Source of the DNA: CBDDHT01 sp965227905
GTDB lineage: Bacteria; Pseudomonadota; Alphaproteobacteria; Rhizobiales; Methyloligellaceae
Assembly (NCBI GenBank): GCA_965227905.1
Contig: OZ245780.1
Coordinates: 5,704,001-5,768,000 of the forward strand
Direction: 5' to 3'
DNA length: 64,000 nt
Part shown: piece by piece, positions 18,438 to 26,429 of the stretch
How positions within the stretch are numbered: the first letter of the stretch is position 1
How the letters are laid out: the number at the start of each line of letters is the position of its first letter
Program-made: the position numbers and the translations under genes
The notes under the pieces: generated by a model
Seen by the model: only the letters and a program-made list of their open reading frames with translations
What the model was told of the DNA's origin: nothing
The model's database searches: none

Positions 18438-19088
18438 ATGTCCAAACGCATCATCAGAACCAATGCCGATATCCGTGAGGCCACGACCGTGCTGACGGCA
18501 GCCTGTCCGGCTATGGCGATGATCCACAAGGCCACCGGCGCACCACCCCTTCGGCGACGCGCCAATGGTTTTCCAGGTCTCGGGCGCATCATTGTCGGCC
18601 AGCAGGTATCTGTCGCAAGTGCGAACGCGATTTGGGGCCGTGTAGAGGCAGCGGTCGTACCGTTCGAATCCGGCATTCTGCTTCAGACCGAAGATGAAGT
18701 GCTCAAGGCTTGCGGTTTGTCGGCAGCCAAGATCAAGACGCTTCGCGGCATTGCCACTTCGATCGAGACAGGCGAGATCAATCTAAGACGTCTGTCACGC
18801 ATGCAGGAAGATGCGTTGCGAGAACGCCTATTGGCACTAAAGGGCATTGGCCCCTGGACGGCCGATATCTACATTATGTTTTGTCTCGGACGAGCCGATG
18901 GATGGGCGCCGGGAGACTTGGCCCTCCAGCATGCCGTCCGTGACATTCTGAGCCTGCAGGATCGTCCCGATCAGAAGGAGATGGTCACGATCGCAGAGCG
19001 CTGGCGCCCCTGGCGCAGCGTCGCGGCCCGCCTGCTCTGGGCCTATTACGCGCATCGGAAAACGCTTGCCAGCGCCACACCGCTCTGA
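18438..19088 (+). CDS. DNA-3-methyladenine glycosylase, AlkA-like
   Basis: A 216-residue base-excision repair glycosylase removing alkylated purines. It contains the HhH-GPD fold: GRIIVGQQVSVASANAIWGR, the helix-hairpin-helix LKGIGPWTADIY (about 134-145) and the GPD segment PGDLALQHAV with catalytic Asp160. The N-terminal domain of E. coli AlkA is absent, a common short form. The ATG at 18438 is taken because upstream sequence overlaps gluQRS. Confidence 0.9.
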   Translation: MSKRIIRTNADIREATTVLTAACPAMAMIHKATGAPPLRRRANGFPGLGRIIVGQQVSVASANAIWGRVEAAVVPFESGILLQTEDEVLKACGLSAAKIKTLRGIATSIETGEINLRRLSRMQEDALRERLLALKGIGPWTADIYIMFCLGRADGWAPGDLALQHAVRDILSLQDRPDQKEMVTIAERWRPWRSVAARLLWAYYAHRKTLASATPL

Positions 19089-19261
19089 CTCGATAGTCCT
19101 GAAGCCAACCCCGTTCCATACTATCGGTAGAGATGGGACCGTATGTCGCCACCGCATGTCGTATGCTTCACAGATGTGACACACAGCGATAGTATGACGC
19201 CGCTATCGAGTATGTGTGCAAGAAACGAGGAAAGCCGGCATCAAATGTCAGGACAAAAATC

Positions 19262-19822
19262 GTGACGGCAGCTGACGCATCTCCCGAAGCCTTTCCGGCT
19301 CTGGTTCTCAACGCCGACTATCGGCCGCTGAGCTACTATCCGTTGTCCCTATGGAATTGGCAGGATGCCGTAAAGGCGGTCTTCCTGGACCGGGTCAACA
19401 TCGTTTCCGAATATGATCGCTTTGTGCGCAGCCCGTCTTTCGAGCTGCGATTGCCGAGCGTCGTGTCGCTGAAATGCTACGTAAAACCGGCACTCTACCC
19501 TGCGTTCACGCGCTTTAATGTCTTTCTACGCGACCGGTTCGCCTGCCAGTATTGCGGCGTTCACGATGATCTAACTTTCGATCATCTCATTCCGCGCTCG
19601 CGTGGCGGACTGACCCGCTGGGACAATGTGGTGACCGCATGTGCGCCGTGCAATCTGAGGAAAGGCGGCAAGATGCCGGCCGATGCCAAAATGTGGCCGG
19701 CCCAGACACCTTATCGTCCGACCGTCTACGAGCTGCATCGCAACGGCCGTCGATTTCCGCCGAACTTTCTGCACGAGAGCTGGCTGGATTATCTCTATTG
19801 GGATACTGAACTCGAACCCTAA
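19262..19822 (+). CDS. HNH endonuclease-domain protein
   Basis: A 186-residue protein ending in an HNH nuclease domain: CQYCGVHDDLTFDHLIPRSRGG, then WDNVVTACAPCNLRKGG, with two CxxC zinc pairs and the catalytic DH. The N-terminal half (ALVLNADYRPLSYYPLSLWNWQDAVKAVFLDR) is the conserved leader of a chromosomal HNH family widespread in alphaproteobacteria, not of an intron homing enzyme. Its cellular role is not established. The GTG at 19262 is preferred because AGGA lies eight bases upstream; a GTG at 19214 would add 16 residues. Confidence 0.82.
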   Translation: MTAADASPEAFPALVLNADYRPLSYYPLSLWNWQDAVKAVFLDRVNIVSEYDRFVRSPSFELRLPSVVSLKCYVKPALYPAFTRFNVFLRDRFACQYCGVHDDLTFDHLIPRSRGGLTRWDNVVTACAPCNLRKGGKMPADAKMWPAQTPYRPTVYELHRNGRRFPPNFLHESWLDYLYWDTELEP

Positions 19823-19866
19823 ACCCGGCAATTGGCGAATACTGCTCGTCGCGTTAAGCTCTGCTG

Positions 19867-20274
19867 ATGCGTGCCTCGATACTTGCCGTCATTCTGCTAC
19901 TTGCCGGGTCGGTGCCTATTGGCGCAAGCAAGGAAGGCGTTCGCATTCGCGCCGTCATCTCAGCACAGATCGAAGCCTTCAGAAGAGACGATGGCGCCGC
20001 AGCGTTTGCGATTGCATCACCCGACATTCAGGCGAAGTTCGGCACTCCGGCTGCGTTCCTGAATGTTGTCGCGTCAGCTTATCCACAGGTATATCGACCG
20101 ACAAATGTGGTGTTCCTCGAACTGTCGGAGGCAACAGGCAAGCTCCTGCAACATGTTCTGATTACGGGGCCAAAGGGACGCATCGTTCTGGCGCTATACG
20201 AGATGCAGAATATCGACGGCACATGGCGCATCAATGGATGCCGGTTGACAGACCCACCCGGAAAAGAAATTTAA
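19867..20274 (+). CDS. DUF4864-domain secreted protein
   Basis: A 135-residue protein with an N-terminal signal peptide (ASILAVILLLAGSVPIGAS). The rest fits DUF4864: VISAQIEAFRRDDGAAAFAIASPDIQAKFG, a cystatin/NTF2-like alpha-beta arrangement, ending DGTWRINGCRL. Function is unknown for the family; the NTF2-like fold suggests ligand binding. It starts 45 bases after the HNH gene. Confidence 0.75.
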   Translation: MRASILAVILLLAGSVPIGASKEGVRIRAVISAQIEAFRRDDGAAAFAIASPDIQAKFGTPAAFLNVVASAYPQVYRPTNVVFLELSEATGKLLQHVLITGPKGRIVLALYEMQNIDGTWRINGCRLTDPPGKEI

Positions 20275-20290
20275 CGACCGCGGTGCGTGA

Positions 20291-20803
20291 CTATGCCCTG
20301 GCGCGCATGACGCCCCAGGCGGCAACAAAAGCCAGCCCAGCAGAGATCAGTGCGCTGTAACCGGCGAAGGACAGACCGAAAAGGCGCCAAGGCGCTTCGT
20401 CGCAACGCACGACGCGTTCATTCTTTACGGCCTCCAGAAGGCGGCTGGCATCCAAAGTAATGCTTCCGCCAGAACAGCTGGCCGGCCCGGGCCACCAGTG
20501 CCATTCGACGCCGGAGTGGAATACGCCAAGTCCTGCATTAGCCAAAAATGCCAGACCGCATACGACCAGCAAAAGCTGGGCAATGCCCGATTGGCCCTGC
20601 CGGAAAAAGAGCAGCGCCAGGAATGCGAGGGGAATCGCGGCGTAATAGGCCCAGCGTTCCTGCAGACAGAGAGGACAGGGCTCATAGCCTCCAAGATGCT
20701 CGAATGCCAGCGCGCTCGAAATTGCTGCGAGTGCCGCCAACCCGACGACACCAGCCGCCACGGACGGCGAAAACGCGTCCTTCCAGGCAAAGCTCTCAGT
20801 CAT
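20291..20803 (-). CDS. DsbB-like disulfide bond formation protein
   Basis: A 170-residue four-span inner-membrane protein that would reoxidise DsbA and pass electrons to quinone. The first redox pair is in YEPCPLCLQERWAYY (CxxC after span 1). The second periplasmic loop carries the other two cysteines (PASCSGG and VVRCDEAPW). This matches the alphaproteobacterial DsbB pattern. The chosen start MTESFAWKD removes an implausible hydrophilic extension overlapping the upstream gene. It follows the DedA-like gene by five bases and is probably co-transcribed with it. Confidence 0.88.
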   Translation of the reverse strand: MTESFAWKDAFSPSVAAGVVGLAALAAISSALAFEHLGGYEPCPLCLQERWAYYAAIPLAFLALLFFRQGQSGIAQLLLVVCGLAFLANAGLGVFHSGVEWHWWPGPASCSGGSITLDASRLLEAVKNERVVRCDEAPWRLFGLSFAGYSALISAGLAFVAAWGVMRARA

Positions 20804-20808
20804 TTCTG

Positions 20809-21393
20809 TCACAGCCCGTATTTGATCACGGCGAAACCACCAACGAGTAATATCAAAAATACGGTTGTGACCAGACCAAGACGCTTTTCGACAAAGGCGC
20901 GGATCGGTGGTCCGAACCAATAAATCAGTGCGCAGACAAGAAAAAAGCGTGCGCCACGGGACAAAAGACTGGCGATAACAAAAATGGGGAAATTCAGGGC
21001 TGCGACACCGCTTGCAATCGTGAAAACCTTATAGGGCAGAGGCGAAAACCCAGCCGCGAATACGATCCAGAATCCCCACTCCTCATAAAGCTGCGTGAAT
21101 TTGTCCCAGGCGATGCGTTCCGGGTCGTAAAGGCCAAGAATCGGCTCGCCGATCGTCTCGAACAGACCATAGCCGATGAGGTAGCCGGCCATTCCGCCAA
21201 GCACCGACGCAATGGTGCAAACGGCTGCATAAAGCCACGCCTTCCGGCGTTCAGCGACCGCCATCGGCATCAGCATGACGTCGGGCGGAATCGGAAAGAA
21301 GGAACTCTCGGCGAACGAAACGCCAGCCAGGGCCCAAACGGCGTGTCGGTGGGCGGCAAGCTCCAGAGTCTTGTCATAAAGGCGGCGTAACAT
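20809..21393 (-). CDS. DedA/YqaA-family membrane protein
   Basis: A 194-residue membrane protein of the VTT/DedA superfamily, YqaA subgroup. The segments ESSFFPIPPDVMLMPMA and GMAGYLIGYGLFETIG plus FAAGFSPLPYKVFTIASG correspond to the re-entrant loops of the family. DedA proteins act in undecaprenyl-phosphate or phospholipid recycling and envelope homeostasis; the YqaA subgroup is less well studied. It is upstream of dsbB in the same transcription unit. Confidence 0.85.
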   Translation of the reverse strand: MLRRLYDKTLELAAHRHAVWALAGVSFAESSFFPIPPDVMLMPMAVAERRKAWLYAAVCTIASVLGGMAGYLIGYGLFETIGEPILGLYDPERIAWDKFTQLYEEWGFWIVFAAGFSPLPYKVFTIASGVAALNFPIFVIASLLSRGARFFLVCALIYWFGPPIRAFVEKRLGLVTTVFLILLVGGFAVIKYGL

Positions 21394-21557
21394 GCCGCCT
21401 CATAGCCGAGACTGGCGCATCCTGTCCACGCGCCGCTCACCGGGAGCTTAATTCGCACACTAGGCGTGGCGCGTCTGCAACGCTTTGCTTTTCCGAGAAG
21501 AATAGCAGGTTTGGTGTGTTGACCGGGCGGGGTGCATCGTTATCATCCCGGTCAATT

Positions 21558-21644
21558 GCCCCAGTGGCGGAATTGGTAGACGCGACAGACTCAAAATCTG
21601 TTGTCCGCGAGGGCGTGCTGGTTCGAGTCCGGCCTGGGGCACCA
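21558..21644 (+). tRNA. tRNA-Leu (anticodon CAA)
   Basis: A class II tRNA of 87 bases. Acceptor GCCCCAG (21558-21564) pairs with CTGGGGC (21634-21640), followed by discriminator A and an encoded CCA. The anticodon arm is ACAGA-CTCAAAA-TCTGT with anticodon CAA, reading UUG. A long variable arm (around GTCCGCGAGGGC) and the T loop GTTCGAGTC are present. Confidence 0.96.
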
Positions 21645-21700
21645 TTGCATGCGCGGAACGCACCGCATGCAGTTGGAAAAAGAGGGGCACTGCGAGCATC

Positions 21701-22618
21701 ATGATTGCGCGGATTGTTCTTTTGATCGCACTGGCATTGCCGTCTGCGGCTCTGGCCCGGCCTGCCTTGGTCTTCGATGTTGCCACAGATAAAGTTCTGT
21801 ATTCGGAAGACGCGGATCAGCTCTGGCATCCGGCGTCCGTCACCAAATTGCTGACCGCCTACCTCACTTTCGAGGCGCTCAAGGCCGGCAAACTCACGCT
21901 TGAAGACAAAGTCACGGCGACGAAGAACTCGCAGGCCGAGCCTCCGAGCAAGATCGGGCTTCCCGTCGGAGCGCAGATGAGCCTGAATCTGGCCCTGAGG
22001 GCCTTGATCATCAAGTCGGCCAACGATGTCTCAGTGATGATCGCGGAACGCATCTCAGGCAGTGAACAGGCCTTCGTCGATGCTATGAATGCCAAGGCCC
22101 GCCAGCTCGGCATGAGCCGCTCCTTCTTCGTCAATCCGAACGGCCTTCCCGATGCGCGTCAGGTGACGACCGCACGGGATATGGCGCGCCTGACCCGTGC
22201 ACTCATTCGCGACTTTCCCGAATATGACTATCTGTTCTCGCTGACATCGTTGAAAATCGGCAAGCGCTACATGCGCTCGCATAACTCGCTGCTGCGGACA
22301 TTCGAGGGTGCCGACGGCATGAAAACCGGTTTCATCTGTGCGTCCGGCTACAATGTTGTCGCCAGCGCCACGCGTGACGGTGTACGTCTCGTTGCCGTCG
22401 TCATGGGGAGCCGATCGGGGGCTGCGCGCCGCGTTCGCGCCGCCGAACTTCTGGAGCATGGCTTTCGCCGCTACGGCTGGAAGGCCATGTTTGCCCCGAA
22501 TCTCGATGCCTTGGTGATGAATGCCTCCCTGACCGAGGGTCCACCAAATCTGCGGCCCCATGTCTGCCGTGTGCGCAAATATCGTCGAAAGAAGCGCCGG
22601 TCGAGAAGACGTCGCTAA
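21701..22618 (+). CDS. D-alanyl-D-alanine carboxypeptidase (peptidase S11)
   Basis: A 305-residue exported penicillin-binding protein that trims terminal D-Ala from peptidoglycan stem peptides. A signal peptide ends near ALARPALVF. The three active-site motifs are in order: SVTK with nucleophile Ser46 and Lys49, SAN at 106-108 and KTG at 208-210. The usual C-terminal beta domain is short, and the protein ends in a strongly basic tail (YRRKKRRSRRRR), which may contact the anionic membrane or wall. It lies 57 bases after tRNA-Leu. Confidence 0.92.
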   Translation: MIARIVLLIALALPSAALARPALVFDVATDKVLYSEDADQLWHPASVTKLLTAYLTFEALKAGKLTLEDKVTATKNSQAEPPSKIGLPVGAQMSLNLALRALIIKSANDVSVMIAERISGSEQAFVDAMNAKARQLGMSRSFFVNPNGLPDARQVTTARDMARLTRALIRDFPEYDYLFSLTSLKIGKRYMRSHNSLLRTFEGADGMKTGFICASGYNVVASATRDGVRLVAVVMGSRSGAARRVRAAELLEHGFRRYGWKAMFAPNLDALVMNASLTEGPPNLRPHVCRVRKYRRKKRRSRRRR

Positions 22619-22707
22619 GAGTAGATTAACCATCATTGCCGTGGAAATGGCCCGGATTTTGCTCGGTTCGTGATCGACGGGAGCAACCTCGTGGGAGCGT
22701 TTCAACG

Positions 22708-22896
22708 ATGGACATCACGGCAACCGACGACGAAGTCACCCTTATGGCAGCGGTTCTGCGCCGACGCTTTGCTGATACGGCCGATAAGGTTGCCAGCAGA
22801 TTTGCATCTGAACACCGATTGATCGGGGACGCAGAGCGGGCTGACCAATGGGACCGCGTCAGCGCAGAAATCCGCCAAAAACGAACGCTTTCTTAA
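22708..22896 (+). CDS. Small hypothetical protein
   Basis: A 62-residue, soluble, mainly helical protein beginning MDITATDDEVTLMAAVLRRRF. I do not recognise a family. It is charged, has no cysteine and no membrane segment. The ATG follows GGGAG at a rather long distance. It sits between the carboxypeptidase and the flippase gene on the same strand. Confidence 0.5.
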   Translation: MDITATDDEVTLMAAVLRRRFADTADKVASRFASEHRLIGDAERADQWDRVSAEIRQKRTLS

Positions 22897-22948
22897 GAGC
22901 CCCTGCCTTATTCTCGCAGGTCTATTCCGGCGGGTTCAGGTCGAGTCC

Positions 22949-24337
22949 ATGACAATACAAGAGCTCGCAGGCGGTGAGAGAGACACCGGCCTGCTGTCAG
23001 GTTTGCGCAAGAGGCTCTTGGATCTTGTCAAAGGCCTCGGCGACAGGGACGGCGATGCGAAGGTCCGCAATGCCGCGTTGATGGCATTCGCCATTCGCGT
23101 GGCAAGCGCCGGAATCGCCTATTTTTCACAGGTTCTGCTGGCCCGCTGGATGGGGAGCTTCGAGTACGGCATTTTCGTCTTTGTCTGGGTCTGGATTCTG
23201 GTTCTTGGAAGTCTCTCGCCACTCGGCCTCTCCACAGCCGTCATCCGTCTCATTCCGGAATACACGGCCCAGAACAAGACGGGTCTGCTTCGCGGGCTTC
23301 TGCTTGGGAGCCGTCTTGTGACCCTGGCCGTCTCAACGAGTCTGTCGGTCATCGGTCTTGCGGTCTTGGCTCTTTATGGAGACAGGATCGAAAACTACTA
23401 TCTGATCCCAGGCACGTTGATCCTGTTCTGCCTGCCGCTCTACAGTCTGGTCGATATCCAGGACGGGATTAGCCGGGCATATTCCTGGACAGCGATCGCT
23501 CTTCTTCCCCCCTACATTCTTCGCCCGCTTCTGCTTCTTGGCGTCATGCTCGCCGCCGGAACTGTTGGCCTTGAAATGACCGCGGTAACGGCAGCCGGTG
23601 CCGCAATCGTCGCAGCGTGGATTTCCGGCCTCTGGCAACTCATCGCTTTGCAACGCCGGCTCCGCAAAACGGTCGAACAGGCTCCAAGAGAAACCGCCTA
23701 TGGCCCTTGGCTGACACTATCTCTCCCCATTCTTCTCGTCAGCGGCTTCACACTGATTTTGCAGAACACCGACATTCTGATCCTCTCCCGATATATGTCG
23801 CCAAGCGATGTCGCGATCTACTTCGCAGCGCTCAAGACGATGGGCTTGATCAGTTTCGTGCACTTCGCGATCGGAATGGCCGCCGCCCATCGATTTTCAG
23901 CTTTAAATTCTGAAGGCGACATCGATGCCTTGCGCGAATTCATCCGGCGCGCCGTTGCCTGGACCTTCTGGCCATCCCTGGCGGCGACCGTTGGCCTCCT
24001 GTGCCTGGGCTGGCCCCTGCTGCGCCTTTTCGGTGCTGAGTTCACGGCCGGATATCCAATCATGTTCATCCTGGCGGCAGGCTTTATGGTCCGTGCGGCC
24101 ATCGGTCCGGCGGAATACGTCCTCAACATGCTCGGCGAGCAGAACCGATGTGCGGCAGCGCTCTTCTTTGCGGCTCTGCTCAACATCGTATTGAATTTTC
24201 TATTGATCCCTCAATGGGGCCTGGAAGGCGCAGCGACAGCAACCGCTGTCTCGATTTCGGCCGCCTATCTCTCATTCCTGTATATCGCCCGCAGGCGCCT
24301 CGGCTTCACTCTGCTGGCCGGGCGAAAGAGGGCATAA
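22949..24337 (+). CDS. Wzx-like polysaccharide flippase
   Basis: A 462-residue membrane protein with about twelve to fourteen spans, of the MATE/MOP exporter superfamily (polysaccharide transport type). Typical segments are ARWMGSFEYGIFVFVW near the first span, LILQNTDILILSRYMSPSDVAIYFAA in the middle, and NMLGEQNRCAAALFFAALLNIVLNFLLIPQWGLEGAATATA. It would flip undecaprenyl-linked glycan units to the periplasmic face. It precedes an SGNH hydrolase and a carbamoyltransferase, consistent with a decorated surface polysaccharide. Confidence 0.87.
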   Translation: MTIQELAGGERDTGLLSGLRKRLLDLVKGLGDRDGDAKVRNAALMAFAIRVASAGIAYFSQVLLARWMGSFEYGIFVFVWVWILVLGSLSPLGLSTAVIRLIPEYTAQNKTGLLRGLLLGSRLVTLAVSTSLSVIGLAVLALYGDRIENYYLIPGTLILFCLPLYSLVDIQDGISRAYSWTAIALLPPYILRPLLLLGVMLAAGTVGLEMTAVTAAGAAIVAAWISGLWQLIALQRRLRKTVEQAPRETAYGPWLTLSLPILLVSGFTLILQNTDILILSRYMSPSDVAIYFAALKTMGLISFVHFAIGMAAAHRFSALNSEGDIDALREFIRRAVAWTFWPSLAATVGLLCLGWPLLRLFGAEFTAGYPIMFILAAGFMVRAAIGPAEYVLNMLGEQNRCAAALFFAALLNIVLNFLLIPQWGLEGAATATAVSISAAYLSFLYIARRRLGFTLLAGRKRA

Positions 24338-24506
24338 TCCGGATAGTGCAACTCTCGAGTCAGCCTGATATGACTCGCGCATCTGTAGCTGCTACGCCAT
24401 CTGGGATCTTCACGTGATAGGCAAGCTTCTTCGGTTCCTGAGATGCCGTGACTTTTCTTTTCCGCATCGATACCGAGCCTGTTGAAATTCATCTAAAACA
24501 GAAGTC

Positions 24507-25679
24507 ATGACGCAGCCTCAAAAGAACCGCTTCGAGAAGCATGCTCGACTGACCATGGCGATTATCTGGATCGTCGTTATCGTCGCCGGTGTCGCAGCGC
24601 TCGAATGGATGCTGACACCCGAAAACGGGCGCTATGCCGGAACGGCGACCGATGCGAGCCCGGCTCCACGTCGGTATCTGGTGATGCGCGAGTGGGAGCG
24701 GAATACGGACAATCTCATGGGCGCGCCGGCATGGCGGCGCAGCGACGCGGAAGATGGCGGCCGGGAAACCTACACACTGTCGACCGACGAAAACGGCTTC
24801 GTGGAGCCGGCTATCCGGCACAAGGATGCCGATCTGAACATCGTCTTTCTTGGAGGCTCCACGACAGAATGCCTCTATGTCGAACCGCAGAACCGTTTTC
24901 CCTATCTCACGGCCAAGACGCTCGAGACAGACCTCGGGCTCAAGATCAACGGCATCAATGCCGCTCGCTCCGGAAACTCGACAATGCATTCGTTGCTGTT
25001 GTTTCTCGGCAAGGTCGCGCCGCTCAAACCGGACTTTGCCGTCCTCATGCACGCCACCAACGATATCGGTGTCTTGACGAGCCATGGGGGCTATTGGACG
25101 GACAATGCGGACCACCGGCTGCTCGTCGAAAAAGACGCGACTATCGGCGAAGGCATCCGCACCATCGCCAATCGGCTTGTTCCCTACAGCAGCCGTTTGT
25201 TCCGGCGCGCGATAAGTGCAGCCACGAAATTAGTGTCCGGAGCCAGCGCCAAAGGCAACATTTCTGGCACGGATGACGACAAGGCCATTTGGAAACGCCA
25301 CGGGGAGACATTCGAAAGCGCGCTCCGAAGCTTCGTGTCGTCGGCGCGAAGCTGGAAGGTGAAACCCGTCTTGATGACTCAGATTCGGGTCGAAAAAGCG
25401 GCCGACAAAAAAGCAGATCAGAATTTCATTGCTCCGGATGATCTCGCGCGCGCCGGTCTGGATGTGGAGCGTTTCGGCCATATCCATGATTACTTCAATG
25501 CGATTATCCGCCGTGTTGCAGCATCGGAAAACGCGATCCTCATCGACCTTGCAACAGCTCGCGAATGGACCTTCGGCCGCGACGTCTATGATCCGATCCA
25601 CTTCACCGACGAAGGCTCCAAGGCCGTCGCATCGATTGTTGCCAAAGCTTTGAAAGAGCATGTCGCGACGGGCCAATAG
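24507..25679 (+). CDS. SGNH/GDSL-hydrolase-like membrane-anchored protein
   Basis: A 390-residue protein with an N-terminal membrane anchor (ARLTMAIIWIVVIVAGVAALEWML) and an extracytoplasmic SGNH domain. The block I serine is in VFLGGSTTECLYV, block III is MHATNDIGVL, and the last block is YDPIHFTDEG (Asp-x2-His). Such anchored SGNH proteins often add or remove acetyl groups on exopolysaccharides. Its genomic partners SxtJ, DUF5989 and a carbamoyltransferase recur together in polysaccharide loci, which supports a glycan-modifying role. Exact reaction unknown. Confidence 0.78.
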   Translation: MTQPQKNRFEKHARLTMAIIWIVVIVAGVAALEWMLTPENGRYAGTATDASPAPRRYLVMREWERNTDNLMGAPAWRRSDAEDGGRETYTLSTDENGFVEPAIRHKDADLNIVFLGGSTTECLYVEPQNRFPYLTAKTLETDLGLKINGINAARSGNSTMHSLLLFLGKVAPLKPDFAVLMHATNDIGVLTSHGGYWTDNADHRLLVEKDATIGEGIRTIANRLVPYSSRLFRRAISAATKLVSGASAKGNISGTDDDKAIWKRHGETFESALRSFVSSARSWKVKPVLMTQIRVEKAADKKADQNFIAPDDLARAGLDVERFGHIHDYFNAIIRRVAASENAILIDLATAREWTFGRDVYDPIHFTDEGSKAVASIVAKALKEHVATGQ

Positions 25680-25808
25680 CGCACCTCGCGTTGCGTCGCA
25701 TTCGGCTCTCGAAACACCTCTCGGACAAACACGACTATTCGTGCATTCGACCCGATCTGACGAATAGAGTAACAACCCTACCAAGCTCAGAATCGTGAGA
25801 AGGCGTCG

Positions 25809-26246
25809 ATGCGCAAGAAACAGGTGGGATCACACGAGTTTCAGGATCGGGAAACGGTTATCAAGTCGTCGTCCGATCGTAGTTTCGGCTTTGTGTTTGC
25901 GGCGTTTTTCGCCATTGTCGCCGGTGCAAGCGTTTATTTCGACGGGGACCGATGGCCGGTCTGGATCGGTCTGTCGCTAGCATTTGGCGGCACTGCACTC
26001 GTTGCACCCACCGTTCTCGCGCCGCTGAACCGGCTTTGGACCAAACTCGGCCTGCTGCTCTCTACCGTCATCAGCCCGATTGTTCTCGGGTTGATCTTCT
26101 ATGTTTGCATCACGCCTATCGGATTGCTTCTGCGCTTGACGGGGAAAGACCTGTTGCGGCTTCGCCTAGAGCCAGATACCAAGAGCTATTGGATCGTCCG
26201 TGACCCGCCCGGCCCGCCAGGCGACAGCTTGGACAAGCAGTTCTGA
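25809..26246 (+). CDS. SxtJ-family membrane protein
   Basis: A 145-residue protein with four hydrophobic segments and the SxtJ arrangement: a polar start containing SSSDRSFGFVFAAFFAIVAG, a central LAPLNRLWTKLGLLLS, and VCITPIGLLLRLTGKDLL before a polar C-terminus. SxtJ was named from cyanobacterial saxitoxin clusters, where its role is undefined. Here it precedes DUF5989 and carbamoyltransferase genes, the recurrent neighbourhood of the family. Confidence 0.85.
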   Translation: MRKKQVGSHEFQDRETVIKSSSDRSFGFVFAAFFAIVAGASVYFDGDRWPVWIGLSLAFGGTALVAPTVLAPLNRLWTKLGLLLSTVISPIVLGLIFYVCITPIGLLLRLTGKDLLRLRLEPDTKSYWIVRDPPGPPGDSLDKQF

Positions 26247-26257
26247 AGGTGTTTTGA

Positions 26258-26410
26258 ATGGGTGCCTTTTTGCGAGAGTTCTGGCTGTTCTTGCGCGTTC
26301 GCAAGAAGTACTGGCTGATGCCGATTTTCATCGTTCTGGCCATCTTCGGCGGCGCCATCGTGCTGACCCAGGGCTCGGCGGTAGCACCGTTCATCTACAC
26401 GATCTTTTAA
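26258..26410 (+). CDS. DUF5989-family small membrane protein
   Basis: A 50-residue protein starting MGAFLREFWLFLRVRKKYW, followed by one hydrophobic helix (MPIFIVLAIFGGAIVL) and a short tail. This is the usual pattern of DUF5989 (SxtK-like) proteins, found between sxtJ and sxtI homologues. GAAGG lies upstream of the ATG. It begins 11 bases after the SxtJ stop and ends 19 bases before the carbamoyltransferase start. Its role is unknown; association with the carbamoyltransferase at the membrane is a reasonable guess. Confidence 0.8.
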   Translation: MGAFLREFWLFLRVRKKYWLMPIFIVLAIFGGAIVLTQGSAVAPFIYTIF

Positions 26411-26429
26411 GACCGGCTGATCCAGCCCC

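Noticed and set aside
19262..19822. Homing endonuclease or mobile intron protein
   Set aside because: The conserved N-terminal half is that of a stable chromosomal HNH family and there are no intron boundaries around it.
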